From assembly GCF_010729665.1 (NCBI RefSeq), contig NZ_AP022610.1:4712001-4776000 (forward strand): a stretch of 64,000 nucleotides of DNA, read 5' to 3'. The translations under genes and the position numbers were made by a program. Source of the DNA: Mycolicibacterium madagascariense (GTDB taxonomy: Bacteria > Actinomycetota > Actinomycetes > Mycobacteriales > Mycobacteriaceae). The first letter of the stretch is position 1; each line of letters starts with the position of its first letter. The notes below the pieces were generated by a model that was given only the letters and a program-made list of their open reading frames with translations, searched no databases and was not told the DNA's origin. Shown here piece by piece: positions 59,775-64,000 of the stretch.

Positions 59775-62036
59775 CTACTCCCACACCACGTCGGCCGGGC
59801 TCTTGTCCGGCCGCATGCCGCGCCAGCTGGGCTGCCTGAGCCGGCCCTCGGACGTGCGCTCGCTGTAGCGGACCTCGCCCACCAGCTCCGGCCGCACGAA
59901 CGTCACGCCCTTCGCGTCCGGTCCGGAAAGCCTTGCGGTGAACGGAGATTGGTCGGTGTGCAGGGGTTGAAGGGTCTGCTTCAGCTTCGCCAGATCCTTG
60001 TCGGAGAAGCCCGTCCCGACCCGGCCGGCGAACACCAGCCCGTCGCCGTCGGGCACCCCGACGAGCAGCGCGCCGATCCCGCTGGAGCGGCCGCCCTCAC
60101 CGGCCCGCCATCCGCCGATCACGACCTCCTGCGTCAGCCACAGCTTGTCCTTCAGCCACGACGCGGACCGTCGGCCCGGCTGGTAGGTCGAGTCGCGTTT
60201 CTTGGCGACGACCCCCTCCCACCGCCGTTTCCGCGCCTGCGCCAACGCCTGCGATCCGTCGCCGGGCAGCTGGTCGGGGACGATGAGCGCACCGTCGGCG
60301 GCCAGCATCTCGAGCACCCGGCGACGGTCGGAGTACTTGGCGCGCACCAGCGATCGACCATCCAGCGACAGCACGTCGAACGCCCAGAACTCGACGTTCG
60401 CCCCGGCCGCACGGTTCTGCATCAACCCGAAGTTGGGCACCCCCTCGGCGTCGAGCGCCACGACCTCGCCATCGAGGATGACATGGTGATCGGCGAGATC
60501 GGCTGCGAGCGACTGCAATTGGGGGAAGTCACCGGTGGCGTCCCGACCGCTGCGCGAGCGCAGCGTCAGCGTGCCGTGGTAGGCGTCGACCAGCAACCGG
60601 TACCCGTCCCACTTGCCCTCGAACGCCCATTGCCCCGCCGTGAGTTTCGCCACCGAACCGTGGGTCGCGAGCATCGGCGCGACGTCGGCGGCGGTCCGCA
60701 CCGGCTGCTCCTTCATCCGGTGCGCCAGCCAGTTCTTGCCGTCGGTCTGGATCAGGGCGTAGCGCCCGGAGACCTTCGCGCCGTGCAGCGTGACGATGAC
60801 CTCGCCGCCCTTCGGCTCGCCGTCGGGTGGATGGTCGTTGAACTTCTCGGTCTCATACGTGCCCGAGTCCCACACGATGACCTCGCCACCGCCGTACTCC
60901 CCCTTCGGAATCGAGCCCTCGAAGGTTGCGTACTCCAGGGGGTGGTCCTCGGTGTGCACGGCGAGGTGGTTCACCGAGGTGGTCTCGGGCAGGTTCTTCG
61001 GCACGGCCCACGACACCAGCACGCCGTTGCGCTCCAACCGGAAGTCGTAGTGCAGCCGCCGCGCGTGATGCTCTTGGATGACGAAGGTGTCGTCGTTCCC
61101 GACGGCCGGCGCCTTCTGCGGAACGGGCTCCGGTGTCTTGCCCGCATCGCGCATGCTCCGGTAGGTCGTCAATCTGTCTGGGAGGACGACGGTTTCGTCG
61201 AGACCGGCCAGCAGATCGCCGTCGCGTTCGACGCGTTCGAACACCTCGTCGAAGCGCAGGTGCCGCAGCTCCGGATCCTCGATCTCCTCCCAGGTACGCG
61301 GCGCGGCCACGGTCGGCTCGTCGCGGCCCCGCATCGAGTAGGGCGCGATCGTGGTCTTGGCCGCGCTGTTCTGGCTCCAGTCGACGAACACCTTGCCGTC
61401 GCGCAGGCTCTTGGTCATCGTCGCGGTGACCTGCTTGGGCATCGACTTCTCCAGCTGCTGGGCGATCCTCTTGGCCAGCACCGAGGCGCCCTGCGAGCTG
61501 ATGGGGTCGGCCAGCGGGACGTAGAGGTGAAGACCCTTGCTGCCACTGGTGAGCGGGTAGGTCGTCAGCCCGATGTCGCCGATGAACCCGCGGACCTCGT
61601 GCGCCACCTCGCGTAGCTGACGGAACGTCACGCCCTCACCGGGGTCGAGGTCGAACACGATGCGCGTGGCGGGTCCCTGCTCCCCCTCCACGAAACGCCA
61701 CTGCGGCACGTGCACTTCCAGCGACGCCTGCTGCGCGATCCACGCCAACCCCTCGCGGGTGTCGACGATGGGGTAGGTGGTGGTCCCCGAACCGTGGACG
61801 ATCGACGCGCGGTCCAACCATTGCGGCGCCGACGACGCCAACTGCTTCTCGAAGAAGTCGGGCTGACCGACGCCGTTGGGCCACCGCTTGCGGGTCACCG
61901 GCCGCCCGGCGATGTGCGGGACCATGGCGTCGGCGATCGCCACGTAGTACTCGAACACCTCGGCCTTGGTGGTGCCCGTGGCGGGGTAGAGCACCTTGTC
62001 GGGGTTGGTCAGCTTGACGCGACCGCAGCGATCCAC
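59775..62036 (-). CDS. ligD: Multifunctional NHEJ DNA ligase LigD
   Basis: A 753-residue protein with the mycobacterial order polymerase-phosphoesterase-ligase. Polymerase (about 10-290): metal Asp pair in VFDLDPGEGV. Phosphoesterase (about 330-450): HHARRLHYDFRLE and HTEDHPLEYATFEG. Ligase (about 470-750): nucleotidyl Lys in FEGKWDGYRLL, then LDGEVVALD and GVVAKKRDSTY. It seals double-strand breaks with Ku; no ku gene lies in this window. GTG start; length matches M. tuberculosis LigD (759). Confidence 0.96.
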   Translation of the reverse strand: MDRCGRVKLTNPDKVLYPATGTTKAEVFEYYVAIADAMVPHIAGRPVTRKRWPNGVGQPDFFEKQLASSAPQWLDRASIVHGSGTTTYPIVDTREGLAWIAQQASLEVHVPQWRFVEGEQGPATRIVFDLDPGEGVTFRQLREVAHEVRGFIGDIGLTTYPLTSGSKGLHLYVPLADPISSQGASVLAKRIAQQLEKSMPKQVTATMTKSLRDGKVFVDWSQNSAAKTTIAPYSMRGRDEPTVAAPRTWEEIEDPELRHLRFDEVFERVERDGDLLAGLDETVVLPDRLTTYRSMRDAGKTPEPVPQKAPAVGNDDTFVIQEHHARRLHYDFRLERNGVLVSWAVPKNLPETTSVNHLAVHTEDHPLEYATFEGSIPKGEYGGGEVIVWDSGTYETEKFNDHPPDGEPKGGEVIVTLHGAKVSGRYALIQTDGKNWLAHRMKEQPVRTAADVAPMLATHGSVAKLTAGQWAFEGKWDGYRLLVDAYHGTLTLRSRSGRDATGDFPQLQSLAADLADHHVILDGEVVALDAEGVPNFGLMQNRAAGANVEFWAFDVLSLDGRSLVRAKYSDRRRVLEMLAADGALIVPDQLPGDGSQALAQARKRRWEGVVAKKRDSTYQPGRRSASWLKDKLWLTQEVVIGGWRAGEGGRSSGIGALLVGVPDGDGLVFAGRVGTGFSDKDLAKLKQTLQPLHTDQSPFTARLSGPDAKGVTFVRPELVGEVRYSERTSEGRLRQPSWRGMRPDKSPADVVWE

Positions 62037-62060
62037 CCGTCCGTATTACCCCCCCTTCCC

Positions 62061-62121
62061 CGCGAACAGACGCAAAGGGCCCTCGATTGGCCTATTTCAG
62101 GGCCGTTTACGTCTGCTCGCG
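62061..62121. terminator. GAGCAGACGC-family hairpin upstream of ligD
   Basis: CGCGAACAGACGCAAAGGGC and the complementary right arm ending CGTCTGCTCGCG flank a loop around GATTGGCCTATT. It lies 17 bp past the stop of the DUF4032 gene and 24 bp before ligD, both on the minus strand, so here it should terminate the upstream gene rather than act between convergent genes. Third copy of the family. Confidence 0.7.
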
Positions 62122-62138
62122 GGGGATCTCGCGGGGGG

Positions 62139-63401
62139 TCAATCGGGGTCGAGTACCGGGAACGGCGCGGTGGGCACCTCGGCGACGGCCATCTTCGCCG
62201 CCGAGTCGGTCGGAATGACGTCGCCGGCCAGCGCCGCGAGCGCCTTGTTGGTGCCGACGTCGCGGCCGGCCTGCTCGCTGAGCAGCCAGCGCACTTCCAG
62301 CAGATCGCAGTACGCCTGAATCGGGGTGCCGGCATGGCGCACGGCCTGGTGTGCCAGTTGCTCATACGGGGTCAGCACCTCGATGACCCACAGCCGCGCG
62401 GCCGTCGACTCGTCGACGTCGTGGCCCGCCTCGAGGCACAGCTGCGCCTGATACGCGTGCAGATCGCCGAGCAGGATCGCCGCCTGTCCCTCACCGACGT
62501 CCAGACCCGTGAGGTCCCGAAGGTGCTGGGCGTGGTAGCGGCGGTCGCCGACCGCGACGCGCACCCGCATCCGGCTGGGGTCGGCGGCGTCGGGTCGAAG
62601 CGCGAGTTCGTCGACGGCGAAACCCAATTCGTTGAGCCGACGGATGGTGCCCTCGACGCGGTAGCGGTCGTTGAAACCGAACACCGGCTCGGCGTGCAGT
62701 AGCTCCCACAGCGTCTCGTACCGGGCCTGGACCTGTTCGGCCTCCGCGATCAACGTCTGATGCATCTCCTCGGGGAGGCCCAGCCGCTCGGCGAGGTCGA
62801 CGAGGCCCTCGGCGACGTTCTCCACCATGATCTCCAGATCGTGCCTGCGCTGGCCGCGACTCAGCGTCGGATGGATCTCGGAGGTCTCGGCGTCGACGAG
62901 CCAGGCCTGCAGCAGCTGGCCGTCGCGCGAGAACAGGGTGTTCGCCAGCGAGCAGTCACCCCAGAACACCCCGTGCCGGTGCAGCTCCACCAGCAGGCCG
63001 GCCATCGCGTCGAGCAGCCGGGCCCGGTGGCGCGGCTGGTCCGGCGGCAACCGCATGAACAGCCGGCGGTACTGCCAGGACCCCTCGAGGTAGCGCGTCA
63101 CCAGGATCGCCGTCTCGAACTCGGGCTGCAGCACCAGGCCCGCCGGGTGTACCGCGGGCAGGCCCATCTCCTCCAGGCGCCGCAGGACGTCGTACTCCTT
63201 GGCCGCGATCCGTGGCGGCATGTCCTTCACCGCCCAGAGCAGACCGTCGGCGTCGACGAACTTCACCAGGTGCCGACTCGCGCCGACCGCGATGTCCCGC
63301 AGCGGCACCTCGGGCACCACCCACTCCGAAAGTGGCCGGTCCCAAGGCAATCCGAGCAGACCCGGGGTCGGTGCCCGAAGCCGCAACTCGGGCGGGCGCA
63401 T
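62139..63401 (-). CDS. DUF4032 protein with protein-kinase-like fold
   Basis: A 420-residue protein. The first half resembles a lipopolysaccharide-kinase/aminoglycoside-phosphotransferase-like domain: Lys in LLWAVKDMPP, catalytic-loop-like LHRHGVFWGDCSLANTLF and a DxE in place of DFG (WLVDAETSEIHP). The second half (about 230-400) matches DUF4032. Function unknown. The ATG at 63401 follows the ABC ATPase stop by 1 bp, so a role tied to sugar import or its product is plausible. Confidence 0.78.
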   Translation of the reverse strand: MRPPELRLRAPTPGLLGLPWDRPLSEWVVPEVPLRDIAVGASRHLVKFVDADGLLWAVKDMPPRIAAKEYDVLRRLEEMGLPAVHPAGLVLQPEFETAILVTRYLEGSWQYRRLFMRLPPDQPRHRARLLDAMAGLLVELHRHGVFWGDCSLANTLFSRDGQLLQAWLVDAETSEIHPTLSRGQRRHDLEIMVENVAEGLVDLAERLGLPEEMHQTLIAEAEQVQARYETLWELLHAEPVFGFNDRYRVEGTIRRLNELGFAVDELALRPDAADPSRMRVRVAVGDRRYHAQHLRDLTGLDVGEGQAAILLGDLHAYQAQLCLEAGHDVDESTAARLWVIEVLTPYEQLAHQAVRHAGTPIQAYCDLLEVRWLLSEQAGRDVGTNKALAALAGDVIPTDSAAKMAVAEVPTAPFPVLDPD

Positions 63402-63402
63402 G

Positions 63403-64000
63403 TCAGTTGATGCGTTCACCCGACTGCGGGTGGAACAGGTGCACCGCGCCGTCGGGGTGCCGACGCAGCCGCACGGTGTCGGCCAACCTGGGCGCCGTGC
63501 GCGGGTTGGACCGGGCCACCAGCTCGACACCGCTGGCATGCGCGTAGACGTACGCCTCGCTGCCGAGATCCTCGACCAGGTCGACGACGACTTCGACGCC
63601 ACCGGAGTCGGCGATCTCGAGTTGCTCGGGGCGGACGCCGACGGTGACCTCGGTCAGTCCCAGCCCGCTCAGCGTCGACAGGTGGTCGCGTTCGAGCTCG
63701 AACGTCGAGTCCCCCAGCTTGACGCCGTCGGACGTGATCGGCGCGGTGAACAGGTTCATGGCGGGCGATCCGATGAAGCCGGCGACGAACGAGTTCGCCG
63801 GGCGGTCGTAGAGCTCGTTGGGCGAGGCGAACTGCTGCAGCTTGCCGAAGCGCAGCACCGCAACCCGGTCGCCCATCGTCATCGCCTCCACCTGATCGTG
63901 GGTGACGTAGACGGTGGTGGTGCCGAGGCGGCGCTGCAGCGCGGCGATCTGGGTGCGGGTCTGCACGCGCAGCTTGGCGTCGAGGTTGCTCAGTGGCTCG
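63403..64000 (-). CDS. Carbohydrate ABC transporter ATP-binding protein (5'-truncated by window)
   Basis: The 199 C-terminal residues of an MsmK/UgpC/SugC-type ATPase; the Walker A part lies beyond position 64000. Visible: the D-loop EPLSNLDAKLR (following Walker B), H-loop VYVTHDQVEAMTMGDRVAVL, and the regulatory OB-like domain with GFIGSPAMNLF and VTVGVRPEQLEI typical of sugar importers. Sugar unknown. Co-directional and nearly abutting the DUF4032 gene. Confidence 0.92.
   Translation of the reverse strand, partial: EPLSNLDAKLRVQTRTQIAALQRRLGTTTVYVTHDQVEAMTMGDRVAVLRFGKLQQFASPNELYDRPANSFVAGFIGSPAMNLFTAPITSDGVKLGDSTFELERDHLSTLSGLGLTEVTVGVRPEQLEIADSGGVEVVVDLVEDLGSEAYVYAHASGVELVARSNPRTAPRLADTVRLRRHPDGAVHLFHPQSGERIN

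Noticed and set aside
1..64000. CRISPR arrays, insertion sequences, tRNA or rRNA genes
   Set aside because: Looked for in the gene gaps and as breaks in synteny; no spaced direct-repeat array, transposase, or cloverleaf-like or rRNA-like sequence was recognised. A tRNA scan was not possible here.

Overview
This 64 kb window is chromosomal DNA from a high-GC actinobacterium, almost certainly a rapidly growing Mycolicibacterium. As I remember the M. tuberculosis H37Rv map, most of the gene content and order follows the Rv0938-Rv0984 segment, here inverted: moaB2, pepD, mprB, mprA, rpmF, the fadE/accA2/accD2/echA7 block, the VWA and MoxR pair, purH, purN, perM, sucCD, uvrD1, chorismate mutase, pgi, fpg2 and ligD. 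I recognise no rRNA, tRNA, CRISPR array, insertion sequence or prophage. GC-rich third positions create very long antisense and alternate-frame reading frames; these are left out. No stretch over 300 bases lacks a gene; the longest gap (35528-35821) holds a probable attenuator.

Left part (1-13.3 kb): the MprAB envelope-stress two-component system with the PepD/HtrA protease and MoaB2, with two MprA-box-like direct repeats (before mprA and before pepD). Next come ribosomal protein L32 and a divergent six-gene operon (AtuA-like protein, acyl-CoA dehydrogenase, carboxyltransferase, biotin carboxylase/BCCP, second acyl-CoA dehydrogenase, crotonase). This operon looks like a branched acyl-CoA or acyclic-terpene pathway and has a palindromic operator on its promoter. 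Middle (13.3-31 kb): membrane pairs (HTTM/DUF5819), a MoxR-VWA chaperone pair, a stand-alone ModA lipoprotein, the divisome-linked DUF5336-PerM pair joined to purN-purH, a dimethylsulfone-monooxygenase-like flavoprotein, and sucCD.

31-41 kb: an M23 peptidase behind a CRP-like site, UvrD1, chorismate mutase behind a putative Phe/Tyr leader-peptide attenuator, an SSADH-type dehydrogenase, Pgi and an NtaA/DszA-type monooxygenase. 41-48 kb: full-length Fpg2, a Tat-exported PaoABC-like molybdenum oxidoreductase, an AurF-like diiron oxygenase and an Rv0940c-like flavoprotein. Three genes (26407, 28810 and 47274) carry palindromes matching the KstR cholesterol-regulon consensus. 48-64 kb: a ROK regulator/MFS divergon, a thioesterase/flavoprotein/hydrolase/VOC/RNase HI cluster, a TetR-MmpS-MmpL export locus, LigD, a DUF4032 kinase-like protein and the edge of a sugar ABC transporter ATPase.

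Three families of intergenic hairpins recur: GAGCAGACGCAAA-type (three copies), a GATTTCGGCGCGCTTACG-type perfect hairpin, and GATTCGTG...CACGAATC-type elements (two copies). Several are placed like bidirectional terminators. The most interesting item is the leader at 35632-35760, which has the architecture of an aromatic-amino-acid attenuator for chorismate mutase.
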